A stretch of 64,000 nt of DNA, taken from positions 1 through 64,000 of the forward strand of contig JANYAE010000058.1 in the NCBI GenBank assembly GCA_025355105.1, written 5' to 3'. This document shows positions 19,092 through 27,763 of this stretch, piece after piece (the stretch's first letter is position 1; each line of letters opens with the position of its first letter). Made by a program: the position numbers and the translations under genes. The notes beneath the pieces were generated by a model that was not told the origin of the DNA, ran no database searches, and saw only the letters and a program-made list of their open reading frames with translations. The stretch is from Pseudomonadota bacterium (GTDB lineage Bacteria > Pseudomonadota > Gammaproteobacteria > Steroidobacterales > Steroidobacteraceae).

Positions 19092-19325
19092 ATGAACGAG
19101 GGGACCGCACGATCGGCGCTGGATCTCGAGCTCAAGCGGCTCGAAAAGCGCCTTGAAGAACTGATGGTCACGGTCGCTCACCTCAAGGAAGAGAACCGCG
19201 CCCTGAAGACCCGCCACGAGACCCTCTCCGCCGAGCGCTCGGCGCTGCTGCAGAAGAACGAGCAGGTGCGGACGCGGGTCGAGGCGATGATCGGCCGGCT
19301 GAAATCCATGGAGCACGGCGCATGA
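19092..19325 (+). CDS. Small coiled-coil protein (TIGR02449/ZapB-like)
   Basis: DLELKRLEKRLEELMVTVAHLKEENRALKTRHETLSAERSALLQKNEQVRTRVEAMIGRLKSME. Confidence 0.85.
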   Translation: MNEGTARSALDLELKRLEKRLEELMVTVAHLKEENRALKTRHETLSAERSALLQKNEQVRTRVEAMIGRLKSMEHGA

Positions 19326-19639
19326 CCGAGGCCGCCCTCGCCCGGGTCAGCGTGCGCATCCTCGAGAAGGAATACCAGTTCGCCTGCGCGCTCGACGAGC
19401 GCGCCGCCCTGCTGGACTCCGCCGAATACCTGAACACCGAGATGAAGAAGATCCGCGACAGCGGCAAGGTCATCGGCCTCGACCGCATCGCGGTCATGGC
19501 GGCGCTCAACATGGCGAACGAGCTGCTGAAGAACCGCTCGCGCGACACGTCGCTGGAAGGCGACGTCGTGCACCGCGTGCGGCTGCTGCGCGAGCGGGTC
19601 GAGGCGACGCTCGAGCGCGGGCAACAGCTCGAGTTGTGA
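19322..19639 (+). CDS. zapA: Cell division protein ZapA
   Basis: VRILEKEYQFACALDERAALLDSAEYLNTEMKKIRDSGKVIGLDRIAVMAALNMANELL. Confidence 0.94.
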   Translation: MTEAALARVSVRILEKEYQFACALDERAALLDSAEYLNTEMKKIRDSGKVIGLDRIAVMAALNMANELLKNRSRDTSLEGDVVHRVRLLRERVEATLERGQQLEL

Positions 19640-19727
19640 TCTAGGGCACGATCCGTGCCAGCGCCGCGAGGCGCAACCCCGCCGCCGGCTCTTCCGTCCG
19701 TCACGACGGATGGAGTAGTCTGATGTC

Positions 19728-19916
19728 GGCGCCGCCTGCGGTGTTCGACTCGGGTTGTGAGTACCTCTCGACCCTAATGCGTTAACCCCGGGGCATCTGT
19801 TTGCGACAACAGTGTGCAAGTCCGTCTCGAACGGAAAGCCTAAAGTGTTGCAGCACGCCCCACTTGTTGCTCTGGCTCGAGAGCAACGGCCCTTGACGGC
19901 ACAGGTGGGTGGCGCC
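19728..19916 (+). ncRNA. ssrS: 6S RNA
   Basis: Directly downstream of zapA; ~189 nt bounded by complementary GGCGCC ends; conserved-looking AAGTCCGTCTCGAACGGAAAGCCTAAAGTG resembling E. coli GGTCCGTCCGAGAAGCCTTAAAACTG, and CCTGCGGTGTTCG 5' segment. Confidence 0.85.
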
Positions 19917-19931
19917 GCTTCCTTCCCCCCT

Positions 19932-19955
19932 CAGCCTGCCGCCTTCGGCAGGCTG
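19932..19955 (+). terminator. Terminator-like hairpin after 6S RNA
   Basis: Perfect CAGCCTGCCG-CCTT-CGGCAGGCTG inverted repeat. Confidence 0.4.
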
Positions 19956-19975
19956 GCCACCGCCGTGTCACCGCC

Positions 19976-20437
19976 ATGCAGTACTGGTTGATGAAGAGCG
20001 AGCCGAGCACCTTCGGCATCGACGATCTGGCGCAGGCGCCGCGGCGCCGTTCCCACTGGGACGGCGTGCGGAATTACCAGGTCCGCAACATGATCCGGGA
20101 CGACATGAAGCAGGGCGACCTCGCCTTCTTCTACCACTCGAGCTGCGAGCGACCGGGCATCTACGGCATCGCCCGCATCGTTCGCGAGGCCTACCCCGAC
20201 TCGACCGCGTTCGACCGGCGCCATGCGCACTTCGACCCGAAGAGCGATTCGGCGGCGCCGACCTGGTACATGGTCGACGTCGAACTCGTCACGCGCTTCG
20301 CGACGCCGATCAGCCTCGAGAAACTGAAGGCGAATGCGCCCGCGCTCGACGACCTGATCGTCGTGAAGCGCGGCAACCGTCTGTCGATCACGCCGGTCAC
20401 CGCGACGCAGTGGCGCAAGGTGAATGCGCTCGCGTGA
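19976..20437 (+). CDS. EVE domain-containing protein
   Basis: MQYWLMKSEPSTFGIDDL...W+GVRNYQVRNMIRDDMKQGDLAFFYHSSCERPGIYGIARIVREAYPD. Confidence 0.93.
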   Translation: MQYWLMKSEPSTFGIDDLAQAPRRRSHWDGVRNYQVRNMIRDDMKQGDLAFFYHSSCERPGIYGIARIVREAYPDSTAFDRRHAHFDPKSDSAAPTWYMVDVELVTRFATPISLEKLKANAPALDDLIVVKRGNRLSITPVTATQWRKVNALA

Positions 20438-20530
20438 TCGTGCGTCGCGCGCGTCGCGCGTGCGCGCAGTCACGATGCACTTGTGATGTGTGAACGGTGC
20501 ACGGTGCTAGCACATCAACGTTGTGCTTGC

Positions 20531-20558
20531 TTGTAATTTGACTTTTTGTGTATATACT
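20531..20558 (+). promoter_or_regulatory. Candidate promoter of the Lys/Ala-rich peptide gene
   Basis: TTGTAA, 16-nt spacer, TATACT in an AT-rich patch of an otherwise very GC-rich region. Confidence 0.45.
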
Positions 20559-20592
20559 CCGTCCTCGGACTAACCCGACATGGAGAACTACT

Positions 20593-20658
20593 ATGGCGAC
20601 GAAGAAGAAAGCTGCTAAGAAGAAGGCGACGAAGAAAAAGGCTGCGAAGAAGAAGTAA
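20593..20658 (+). CDS. 21-aa Lys/Ala-rich repeat peptide (histone H1-like), MATKKKAAKKKATKKKAAKKK
   Basis: ATG with GGAG 7 nt upstream; two 30-nt repeat units differing at only three, all synonymous, positions; flanked by promoter-like sequence and a hairpin. Confidence 0.65.
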   Translation: MATKKKAAKKKATKKKAAKKK

Positions 20659-20728
20659 GCCTTCGAAGCAGCCGGGGATCGAGGTCGGAAGGCCTCCGGG
20701 TCACCGACCAAGTCCCCGCTCTTCACTG

Positions 20729-20754
20729 ACTGTGCCCGCGAAAGCGGGCACAGT
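20729..20754 (+). terminator. Intrinsic-terminator-like hairpin
   Basis: Perfect ACTGTGCCCGC-GAAA-GCGGGCACAGT followed by CGTTT. Confidence 0.65.
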
Positions 20755-20829
20755 CGTTTCTGAATCCCGCACTTTCGCGCACTGCCCGGCGCGACCGCGA
20801 AAGGCCTTAAAACAGGGGGTTTCGCAACG

Positions 20830-21489
20830 ATGGCCGCCGATGATCAGAAGCGCGTCGCCGCCGAGGCGGCACTGGCCTACGTCCCCGAGGGCAGCGTCCT
20901 CGGCGTCGGCACCGGCTCCACGGTCAATCACTTCATCGCCGCGCTCGGCCGCAAGCGGATCCCGATCGCGGGCGCCGTGTCGAGCTCGGAGTCGAGCACG
21001 CGCCTCCTCAAGGCCGCGGGCATCGACGTCGTCGACCTCAACTCGAGCGGCGACCTCGACGTCTACATCGACGGCGCCGACGAGGCCACCCGTCACCTCG
21101 CCCTGATCAAGGGAGGGGGGGCGGCACTGACCCGCGAGAAGATCGTCGCCGCCGCATCTCGCCGCTTCGTCTGCATCGTCGACCGGTCGAAGCTGGTCGA
21201 CGTGCTCGGCCGCTTCCCGCTACCGGTCGAGGTGATCCCGATGGCGCGCTCCTACGTCGCGCGCCAGCTGGTCAAGCTCGGTGGCCAGCCGGTGCTGCGG
21301 GAGGGCGTGACCACCGACAACGGCAACGTGATCCTCGACGTGCACAACCTCGTGATCACCGACCCTCAGGGTCTGGAGACCGAGATCAACCAGATCGCCG
21401 GGGTCGTGGCGAATGGCTTGTTCGCGCGGCGCGGCGCGGACCTGCTGCTGGTCGGCACTGACGCCGGGGTTGACGTCATCCGGCCGTGA
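20830..21489 (+). CDS. rpiA: Ribose-5-phosphate isomerase A
   Basis: [62 protein letters not shown]. Confidence 0.96.
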   Translation: MAADDQKRVAAEAALAYVPEGSVLGVGTGSTVNHFIAALGRKRIPIAGAVSSSESSTRLLKAAGIDVVDLNSSGDLDVYIDGADEATRHLALIKGGGAALTREKIVAAASRRFVCIVDRSKLVDVLGRFPLPVEVIPMARSYVARQLVKLGGQPVLREGVTTDNGNVILDVHNLVITDPQGLETEINQIAGVVANGLFARRGADLLLVGTDAGVDVIRP

Positions 21490-21499
21490 CCGGCGCGGC

Positions 21500-22432
21500 T
21501 CAGTCGCCGCCGGCATCCTTCAGGATTTCACCGAGGCGCGCGTCCTTGGCGACCCACAGCGCGGCCAGCCACTGCTGGAAACGCAGGCGAAAGTCGGCGT
21601 CGGCGGCGTAGTCGCCGGCCGACAGCCAGCCCTCGAGCGGCCGCCGCCGGACCTCGATGTGGATCGCTCCGATCCGCCCGCAGCACAGCTCCCAGAAGCC
21701 GCCACTGCCGGCCGGATAGGCGATCGTCACGTCGAGAATCTCGTGCAGGATCGGGCCCATCGCCCCGATCACGAAGCCGATGCCGCCGGCGCGCGGGTTC
21801 AGCAGGTGCCGGTATGGCGATCCGGTCCGGTCGCGCTTGCCGGGCGCGAAGCGCGTGCCCTCGACAAAGTTGATCACCGAGGTCGGCAGGTCCCGGAAAC
21901 GCGCGCAGGCGCGGCGGGTCGTTTCGAGGTCGACGCCCCGCAGCTCCGGCCGGCGCTCCAGCTCCTCGCGCGAGTAGCGCTGCATGAACGGCATGTCGAG
22001 CGCCCACCAGGCGAGGCCGAGGACCGGCACCCAGCGCAGTTGCCGCTTGATGAAGAACTTCAGGAACGGCACGCGCCGGTTGAAGACCGCCTGCAGCGCC
22101 AGGATGTCGACCCAGGAGCGGTGGTTGGCAATGACGAGATACCAGCCGTTGCGGTTGAGGCCCTCGAGTCCCTGCAGATCCCAGCGCGTCTCCTGCATCC
22201 GCCGCAGCAGCAGCGAGTTGATGGCGATCCAGTCCTCGGCGATCGCGGTCAGGACCCGCCCTGCCGCGCTCCGGAACCGCGGCCACGGCACGGCCAGCTT
22301 CACGACCGCGATCAGGATGATGGGCGTGCCGTGCAGCAGCGTATTGATGACGATCAGCAGCAGCATCACGGCGCCCCGCAAGGGGCCAGCAGGCAGTCGT
22401 GGCACGGCGTTGGCCTCCGAGGTTGCCGGCAT
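21500..22432 (-). CDS. Acyltransferase (PlsC/LPLAT family, YihG-like)
   Basis: VIANHRSWVDILALQAVF (NHxxxxD), NFVEGTRFAPGKRDR, PRAGGIGFVI. Confidence 0.9.
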   Translation of the reverse strand: MPATSEANAVPRLPAGPLRGAVMLLLIVINTLLHGTPIILIAVVKLAVPWPRFRSAAGRVLTAIAEDWIAINSLLLRRMQETRWDLQGLEGLNRNGWYLVIANHRSWVDILALQAVFNRRVPFLKFFIKRQLRWVPVLGLAWWALDMPFMQRYSREELERRPELRGVDLETTRRACARFRDLPTSVINFVEGTRFAPGKRDRTGSPYRHLLNPRAGGIGFVIGAMGPILHEILDVTIAYPAGSGGFWELCCGRIGAIHIEVRRRPLEGWLSAGDYAADADFRLRFQQWLAALWVAKDARLGEILKDAGGD

Positions 22433-22494
22433 TCTGCCCGACGTCGGCAGCCCGCGGCGATGGCGTCGCTTCGATCGCGGCCCCGGCCGGCGCG

Positions 22495-24024
22495 TCAGCC
22501 GGCCGGCCCGGAACCGCCGCCGAGCCGGGCGCGGAGTTCGCGCTTCAGGACCTTGCCGATCGCGTTGCGCGGCAGCTCCGGCGCGATCTCGAGCGCCGCG
22601 AGCCGCTGCGTCGCACCGAGACGGAGGTTGGCCCAAGCGCGCAGCGCCTCGCCGTCAACCTGCGCCCCGGACTTCAGCACGACGACCGCCACCGGCGTCT
22701 CGCCCCAGCGTTCCGACGGCACGCCGACGACCGCTGCCTCGGCCACCGTGTCGTGGCTGCAAAGCACCGCCTCGAGGTCGCTCGGGAACACATTGAAGCC
22801 GCCCGAGATGATCAGGTCCTTGCGCCGGTCGAGCAGCGTGAGAAAGCCCTCGGCGTCGAAGCGTCCGACGTCGCCGCTGCGCAGGTAGAGCGCGCCGTCC
22901 GCATCACGCCAGTACGCTTCGGCGGTGGCCTGCGGCTGGCGGTGGTAGCCGCTCATCATCGCCACCGAGCGGCCGACGACTTCGCCGGTCGCGTCGGCCG
23001 GCAGTGCGTTGCCGGCCTCGTCGATGACGCGAAACGCGCTGCCCGGCGCCGGGCAGCCGACCGTATGCAGCTTGTCCGGGCGCTCGTGCGCGGCGAGGAT
23101 GCAGACCCCGCCGCCTTCCGTCAGGCCGTAGAACTCGGTGAGTCCGCCTGGCCAGCGAGCCAGCACCTCGGCCTTGAGGGCCGCCGGGAACGGCGCGCTG
23201 GTCGCGTATTTCATGCGGAAGCTCGAGAGGTCGTGACGCCCGAAGTCGGGGTGCGCCATCAGCCGCCGGTACTGGGCGGGCACCAGCATCGTGTGGGTCA
23301 CGCGGTGCCGCACGGCGAGCTCGAGGTAGGCCGCGACGTCGAACTTGTGCATCAGCACGACGGTGCCGCCACGCGCCAGCGTCGGCACGACCGACACCAG
23401 CGTGGTGTTCGAGTAGAGCGCCGTCGAGATCAGCGTCACCGCGTCGTCGCCGTAGTCCACCCGCTGGATATGCTGCCAGCGCATGCGATGCGACTGCACG
23501 ATGCCCTTCGGCGTGCCGGTGGTGCCGGACGAGTACAGGACGTTGAACACGTCGTCCGGCTCGATCTCGACCGGCGAAGGTGTCGCCGGCGCGCTGCTCA
23601 GCCAGGCGGCGACCGAATCGCGATCGAGCAGCACCTGCCGCGGTGCCGGACCACCGGCCGGGGTCGGGGCGCGGTGCTCGACGAACAGCACGCGCGGCGC
23701 GGCGTCGGTCAGCATGCGGGCCCAGGCGTCAGCTGCCGCCGACACCGGTAGCGGCGCGACCGCCGCGCCGGCACGCAGCGCGCCGATCAGGATCGCCAGG
23801 TAGTCGAGCGAGCTCGGTGCCGAGATGGCGACCGCGTCGCCGCGCCGGGTACCGTCGCGCTGCAGCGCCGCCGCGATCCGATCAGCGAGCTGGTCGAGCT
23901 CGCGGTAACTGAGCTGCACGCCGTCGTGGATGAGCGCGGTGCGCGCCGGACGCTCGCCGGCATGCGCTTTGATGAGCGCCGGCAGCGTGCCGAAGGGCGC
24001 CGCGAGCAGCGACTCGACCGACAT
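22495..24024 (-). CDS. AMP-dependent acyl-CoA synthetase/ligase
   Basis: YSSGTTGTPKGIVQSH, YLRSGDVGRFDAEGFLTLLDRRKDLIISGGFNVFPSDLE, PRNAIGKVLKREL. Confidence 0.93.
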   Translation of the reverse strand: MSVESLLAAPFGTLPALIKAHAGERPARTALIHDGVQLSYRELDQLADRIAAALQRDGTRRGDAVAISAPSSLDYLAILIGALRAGAAVAPLPVSAAADAWARMLTDAAPRVLFVEHRAPTPAGGPAPRQVLLDRDSVAAWLSSAPATPSPVEIEPDDVFNVLYSSGTTGTPKGIVQSHRMRWQHIQRVDYGDDAVTLISTALYSNTTLVSVVPTLARGGTVVLMHKFDVAAYLELAVRHRVTHTMLVPAQYRRLMAHPDFGRHDLSSFRMKYATSAPFPAALKAEVLARWPGGLTEFYGLTEGGGVCILAAHERPDKLHTVGCPAPGSAFRVIDEAGNALPADATGEVVGRSVAMMSGYHRQPQATAEAYWRDADGALYLRSGDVGRFDAEGFLTLLDRRKDLIISGGFNVFPSDLEAVLCSHDTVAEAAVVGVPSERWGETPVAVVVLKSGAQVDGEALRAWANLRLGATQRLAALEIAPELPRNAIGKVLKRELRARLGGGSGPAG

Positions 24025-24295
24025 GCACTGACTCCCGCCACTCGACGGTGACCGGTGACTACCGGCCAGCCGCTCGCGATCGTCTCGGACGGCGCCGCGC
24101 GCCGCCCGCACCTGCCGGTCCGTGGCGTCGTGCGCAACGATAGGCGCCGAGCCGCAGTGAATTCAAGCGCGCGAGGTCGACGCGCGGATGGCGCGACCGG
24201 GCCCGCGCCATGCGCGCGTCGCGCCGGCCAGCGGGCTACCGGCCTGCGTCGGTCGTGACCCGAGCATCCGTGGCGACCGCGGTCGCCAACAACAG

Positions 24296-24319
24296 AAGGG
24301 CCCGCATGAGCGGGCCCTT
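24296..24319 (-). terminator. Terminator-like hairpin downstream of tRNA-Gln
   Basis: Perfect AAGGGCCCGC-ATGA-GCGGGCCCTT inverted repeat 5 nt beyond the tRNA CCA. Confidence 0.5.
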
Positions 24320-24324
24320 CGGTT

Positions 24325-24398
24325 TGGCTGGGGGACTAGGATTCGAACCTAGATTGACGGAGTCAGAGTCCGCTGTCCTACCGTTAGACGATCCCCCA
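24325..24398 (-). tRNA. tRNA-Gln (anticodon CTG), CCA encoded
   Basis: Minus strand TGGGGGATCGTCTAACGGTAGGACAGCGGACTCTGACTCCGTCAATCTAGGTTCGAATCCTAGTCCCCCAGCCA; acceptor TGGGGGA/TCCCCCA, T-loop GTTCGAATC, anticodon loop CTCTGAC. Confidence 0.95.
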
Positions 24399-24488
24399 AT
24401 TCCGGGAGAGCAGGTCCTCGGGGGATTACACCGGTCCAGCGGAGACCGGTGCCGCCGGGCGTCGCCGCCCGGCCGGACCCCGTGCGCG

Positions 24489-24881
24489 TTAGCGCTTCGA
24501 GAACTGCGTGCCGCGACGTGCCTTGCGGCGACCCACCTTTTTGCGCTCGACCTCGCGCGCATCGCGCGTGACGAAGCCGGCGACGCGCAGCTGCTTGCGC
24601 AGCGTCTCGTCGTACTGCATGAGCGCGCGGGTGATGCCGTGGCGGATCGCGCCGGCCTGGCCGGTGATGCCGCCGCCGTCGACGGCGACCTCGACGTCGA
24701 AGCGGGTGCCCATCTGCACCAGCTCGAGCGGCTGGCGCACGATCATGCGGCCGGTCTCACGACCGAAGAACTCGTCGATCGAGCGCGCGTTGATGGTGAT
24801 CTTGCCCGAGCCGGGCTTGAGGTGGACGCGCGCGGTGGAGGACTTGCGGCGGCCGGTTCCGTAATACGTAGTAGCGGGCAT
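24489..24881 (-). CDS. rpsI: 30S ribosomal protein S9
   Basis: [29 protein letters not shown] ... [19 protein letters not shown]. Confidence 0.99.
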   Translation of the reverse strand: MPATTYYGTGRRKSSTARVHLKPGSGKITINARSIDEFFGRETGRMIVRQPLELVQMGTRFDVEVAVDGGGITGQAGAIRHGITRALMQYDETLRKQLRVAGFVTRDAREVERKKVGRRKARRGTQFSKR

Positions 24882-24906
24882 GGTCTAACCTTGAATGTCG
24901 GATTCG

Positions 24907-25338
24907 TCAGGCGAGCTCGATCGCCTTCGGCTGCTGCGCGGCGTGCGGGTGCTTGTCGCCCGCGAACACGTGCAGCTTCTTGTACATCTTCCGGCCGAGC
25001 GGGCCCTTGGGCAGCATGCCCTTGACCGCGATCTCGATCGCGCGTTCCGGGTGTTCGGCCAGCATCTTGCCGAGCGCGATGCTCTTGATGCCGCCGATCG
25101 CGCCGGTGTGGTGGTAGTACATCTTGTCGCGCAGCTTGTCGCCGGTGACGGCGACCTTCTCGGCGTTGACGACGATGATGTTGTCACCGCAGTCGACGTG
25201 CGGCGTATAGGCCGGCTTGTGCTTGCCGCGCAGGCGCATCGCGATCGCGCTCGCCAGGCGACCGAGCGTCTTGCCGGCAGCGTCGACGACGAACCAGTCG
25301 CGGCGCACTGTCTGGGAATTCTCGAAAACCGTCTTCAT
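24907..25338 (-). CDS. rplM: 50S ribosomal protein L13
   Basis: [54 protein letters not shown] ... [15 protein letters not shown]. Confidence 0.99.
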   Translation of the reverse strand: MKTVFENSQTVRRDWFVVDAAGKTLGRLASAIAMRLRGKHKPAYTPHVDCGDNIIVVNAEKVAVTGDKLRDKMYYHHTGAIGGIKSIALGKMLAEHPERAIEIAVKGMLPKGPLGRKMYKKLHVFAGDKHPHAAQQPKAIELA

Positions 25339-25372
25339 GGGGGCGACTCAGGGGATCGGCGAAAGACCGCTA

Positions 25373-25400
25373 AGTTTACCCACTGGGGTCGCTCTTGGAA
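25373..25400 (-). promoter_or_regulatory. Candidate promoter for rplM-rpsI
   Basis: Minus strand TTCCAA, 16-nt spacer, TAAACT, ~35 nt upstream of rplM. Confidence 0.4.
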
Positions 25401-25476
25401 AGGCCGGCATTGCACCGCGCCAAAAGCGCCCCCGGCCGGTCTTTGCGAGCCGGGAGGTCCATATAATAGAGACCGC

Positions 25477-26142
25477 ATGGGCGACACGTTCCGCACGCTG
25501 ACCGCAATTGACCGACTATTATCGGTTATAGATCAAGGACTTAGGTCGTCCTGGGCAGACCCTGCGGGGATCGGCGGCAGCGGCCGGGCTTCCCCCAAGC
25601 CTGCCGGCGAGCGGCTGCCCCCGGCGCTTGAGCCAGCCGCCGCGAAGCACGCCGCCGGCCTGATGCGGGTCAATCACGCCGGCGAGGTCGCCGCGCAGGC
25701 GCTGTACCACGGCCAGGCGCTCGTCGCCCGCGAGCCGGAAGTGCGGGATTTCCTGCTTGCCGCGGCTCGCGAAGAAGGCGATCACCTGATCTGGTGCGCC
25801 GAGCGCCTCGCCGCCCTGCACTCGCGACCGAGCCTGCTGAACCCGCTCTGGTACGGCGGCGCAGTCGCGATCGGCGCGCTCGCGGGACTGCTGGGCGATC
25901 GCATCAGCCTCGGCTTCATCGCCGAGACCGAGCGGCAGGTGGAAGGTCACCTCGACGAGCACCTCGCGCAGCTGCCGCCGGAGGATGGCGCGAGCCGCGC
26001 GATTCTCGAACAGATGAAGGCCGACGAGGTCCGCCATGGCGCGCACGCGCTCGAGCGCGGCGGCGAATCTCTGCCGGGACCCGTCGCGACGCTGATGCGC
26101 TTCACGTCCAAGCTCATGACCCGCAGCGCCTACTGGCTCTGA
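25477..26142 (+). CDS. coq7: 2-polyprenyl-3-methyl-6-methoxy-1,4-benzoquinone monooxygenase
   Basis: [50 protein letters not shown] diiron motifs. Confidence 0.95.
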   Translation: MGDTFRTLTAIDRLLSVIDQGLRSSWADPAGIGGSGRASPKPAGERLPPALEPAAAKHAAGLMRVNHAGEVAAQALYHGQALVAREPEVRDFLLAAAREEGDHLIWCAERLAALHSRPSLLNPLWYGGAVAIGALAGLLGDRISLGFIAETERQVEGHLDEHLAQLPPEDGASRAILEQMKADEVRHGAHALERGGESLPGPVATLMRFTSKLMTRSAYWL

Positions 26143-26171
26143 CGGCGCGACAACGAGAATCCGTCTTTGGC

Positions 26172-26213
26172 TTGCGATTCAGAGCGTTATGTTCTATATC
26201 TGCCGAATCGCAA
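26172..26213 (+). promoter_or_regulatory. Candidate crp/vfr promoter embedded in a 9-bp perfect inverted repeat
   Basis: TTGCGA, 17-nt spacer, TATATC; arms TTGCGATTC (26172-26180) and GAATCGCAA (26205-26213). Confidence 0.55.
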
Positions 26214-26246
26214 ATCGCTGAGCGCGGTACAACGAGGGACCGACTG

Positions 26247-26987
26247 ATGGAAGAACAAGTAAAAGCGTTGAGCGATCTGCCGGCGATCAACCGCTTTCTG
26301 AGCTACTGCCGCATCCGCACCGTGCCGTCGAAGACGGTCATCATCCATGCGGGTGACCTGCCAGACGTTCTCTACTACATCATCAGCGGCTCCGTTGAGG
26401 TGATGATCGAGGACGAGGAAGGCAACGAGATGGTGCTCGCCTACCTCAACAAGGGGCAGTTCTTCGGCGAGATGGGTCTGTTCCACGAGACCCCGACGCG
26501 CAGCGCCTGGGTGCGCACCCGCCAGAGCTGCGAGCTCGCCGAGATGACCTACCCGCGCTTCCGGCAGATCGCCGCCGAGAGCCCCGGCCTCATCTTCGAG
26601 CTCGCGACGCAGCTGGCGACGCGCCTCGACCGCACCAACAAGAAGCTCGGCGACCTCGCCTTCGTCGACGTCACCGGCCGGGTCGCGCACGCCATCATGG
26701 ACCTGTGCGGCGAGCCGGACGCCATGACGCATCCGCAGGGCATGCAGATCAAGGTCAGCCGCCAGGAGCTGTCGCGCCTGGTTGGCTGCTCGCGCGAGAT
26801 GGCCGGTCGCGTGCTCAAGGTGCTCGAGGAGCAGGGCCTGTTGAAGGCCACCGGCAAGACCATCGTGGTGTTCGGCGCGCGTCCCAAGCTGAAGACGCGG
26901 CCGGTGGTCGTGCCGACCAAGGAAATGCGCGAGAAGCTCGCCAAGGCGCGCGTCGAGGACGACGACGAGGACGAGGACGACCAGTAG
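26247..26987 (+). CDS. crp: CRP/FNR-family transcriptional regulator (Vfr/Crp/Clp-like)
   Basis: Cyclic nucleotide-binding region (ISGSVEVMIEDEEGNEMVLAYLNKGQFFGEMGLF) and HTH (VSRQELSRLVGCSREMAGRVLKVLEEQGLL). Confidence 0.92.
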   Translation: MEEQVKALSDLPAINRFLSYCRIRTVPSKTVIIHAGDLPDVLYYIISGSVEVMIEDEEGNEMVLAYLNKGQFFGEMGLFHETPTRSAWVRTRQSCELAEMTYPRFRQIAAESPGLIFELATQLATRLDRTNKKLGDLAFVDVTGRVAHAIMDLCGEPDAMTHPQGMQIKVSRQELSRLVGCSREMAGRVLKVLEEQGLLKATGKTIVVFGARPKLKTRPVVVPTKEMREKLAKARVEDDDEDEDDQ

Positions 26988-27011
26988 TCGCCGCAGCGCC
27001 GTCCGAGTGCA

Positions 27012-27040
27012 GCCGACGCCCCGCCCGGCGGGGCGTCGGC
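27012..27040. terminator. Bidirectional terminator-like hairpin between convergent crp and rpe
   Basis: Near-perfect 14-bp inverted repeat GCCGACGCCCCGCC-C-GGCGGGGCGTCGGC. Confidence 0.6.
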
Positions 27041-27050
27041 GTCTGGGGAC

Positions 27051-27731
27051 TCAGGCGCTGACGGTGCCGACGGCGGCGATTTCCTGGCGCATGCGCCGGA
27101 TGGTCGCCGCGTAGTCCTTGGCGCCGAAGATCGCCGAGCCCGCGACGAAGGTGTCGGCACCGGCGCGCGCGATCGCACCGATGTTGTCGACCCTCACGCC
27201 ACCGTCGATCTCGAGCCTGATCTCGCGCCCCGCGGCGCGGATCCGCTCGCGCACCGCCGCCAGCTTGGTGAGCGCGCCGGGGATGAACTTCTGGCCGCCG
27301 AAGCCGGGATTCACCGACATCAGCAGGATCATGTCGACCTTGTCCATCACGTGATCGAGGTAGCTGAGCGGCGTCGCCGGATTAAACACGAGGCCAGGAC
27401 GGCAGCCGTGTTCACGGATCAGGCCGAGCGTCCGGTCGACGTGCTCGCTGGCCTCCGGATGAAAGGTGATCCAGCTCGCGCCGGCGGCGGCGAACTCCGG
27501 CACGAGGCGGTCGACCGGCTTCACCATGAGGTGCACGTCAATGGGCGCGGTGATGCCGTGCTTCCTCAGCGCCTCGCACACCAGCGGCCCGATGGTCAGG
27601 TTCGGAACGTAATGATTGTCCATGACGTCGAAGTGGATGAGATCGGCGCCGGCGGCGAGCACGGCCTCCACTTCCTCGCCCAAGCGGGCGAAATCCGCGG
27701 ACAGGATCGACGGAGCGATAAGCGGCTGCAT
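27051..27731 (-). CDS. rpe: Ribulose-phosphate 3-epimerase
   Basis: [60 protein letters not shown]. Confidence 0.98.
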   Translation of the reverse strand: MQPLIAPSILSADFARLGEEVEAVLAAGADLIHFDVMDNHYVPNLTIGPLVCEALRKHGITAPIDVHLMVKPVDRLVPEFAAAGASWITFHPEASEHVDRTLGLIREHGCRPGLVFNPATPLSYLDHVMDKVDMILLMSVNPGFGGQKFIPGALTKLAAVRERIRAAGREIRLEIDGGVRVDNIGAIARAGADTFVAGSAIFGAKDYAATIRRMRQEIAAVGTVSA

Positions 27732-27763
27732 GCGGTCAGCTCAGGCGGTCGGGAGAAGAGGGT

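Noticed and set aside
20480-20503. CRP site (TGTGATGTGTGAACGGTGCACG) upstream of the Lys/Ala peptide
   Set aside because: Left half resembles TGTGA but there is no TCACA half at the right spacing.
20538-20558. TTGACT as -35 box for TATACT
   Set aside because: Spacing is only 9 nt; TTGTAA at 20531 gives a workable 16-nt spacer instead.
20580-20618. Overlapping 12-codon ORF (MENYYGDEEESC) out of frame with the Lys/Ala peptide
   Set aside because: No Shine-Dalgarno upstream and the acidic sequence is an automatic consequence of reading the AAG repeats in another frame.
24025-24295. Possible genes in the spacer between the AMP-ligase and tRNA-Gln
   Set aside because: Only short Arg/Ala-rich frames with no ribosome-binding sites or motifs.
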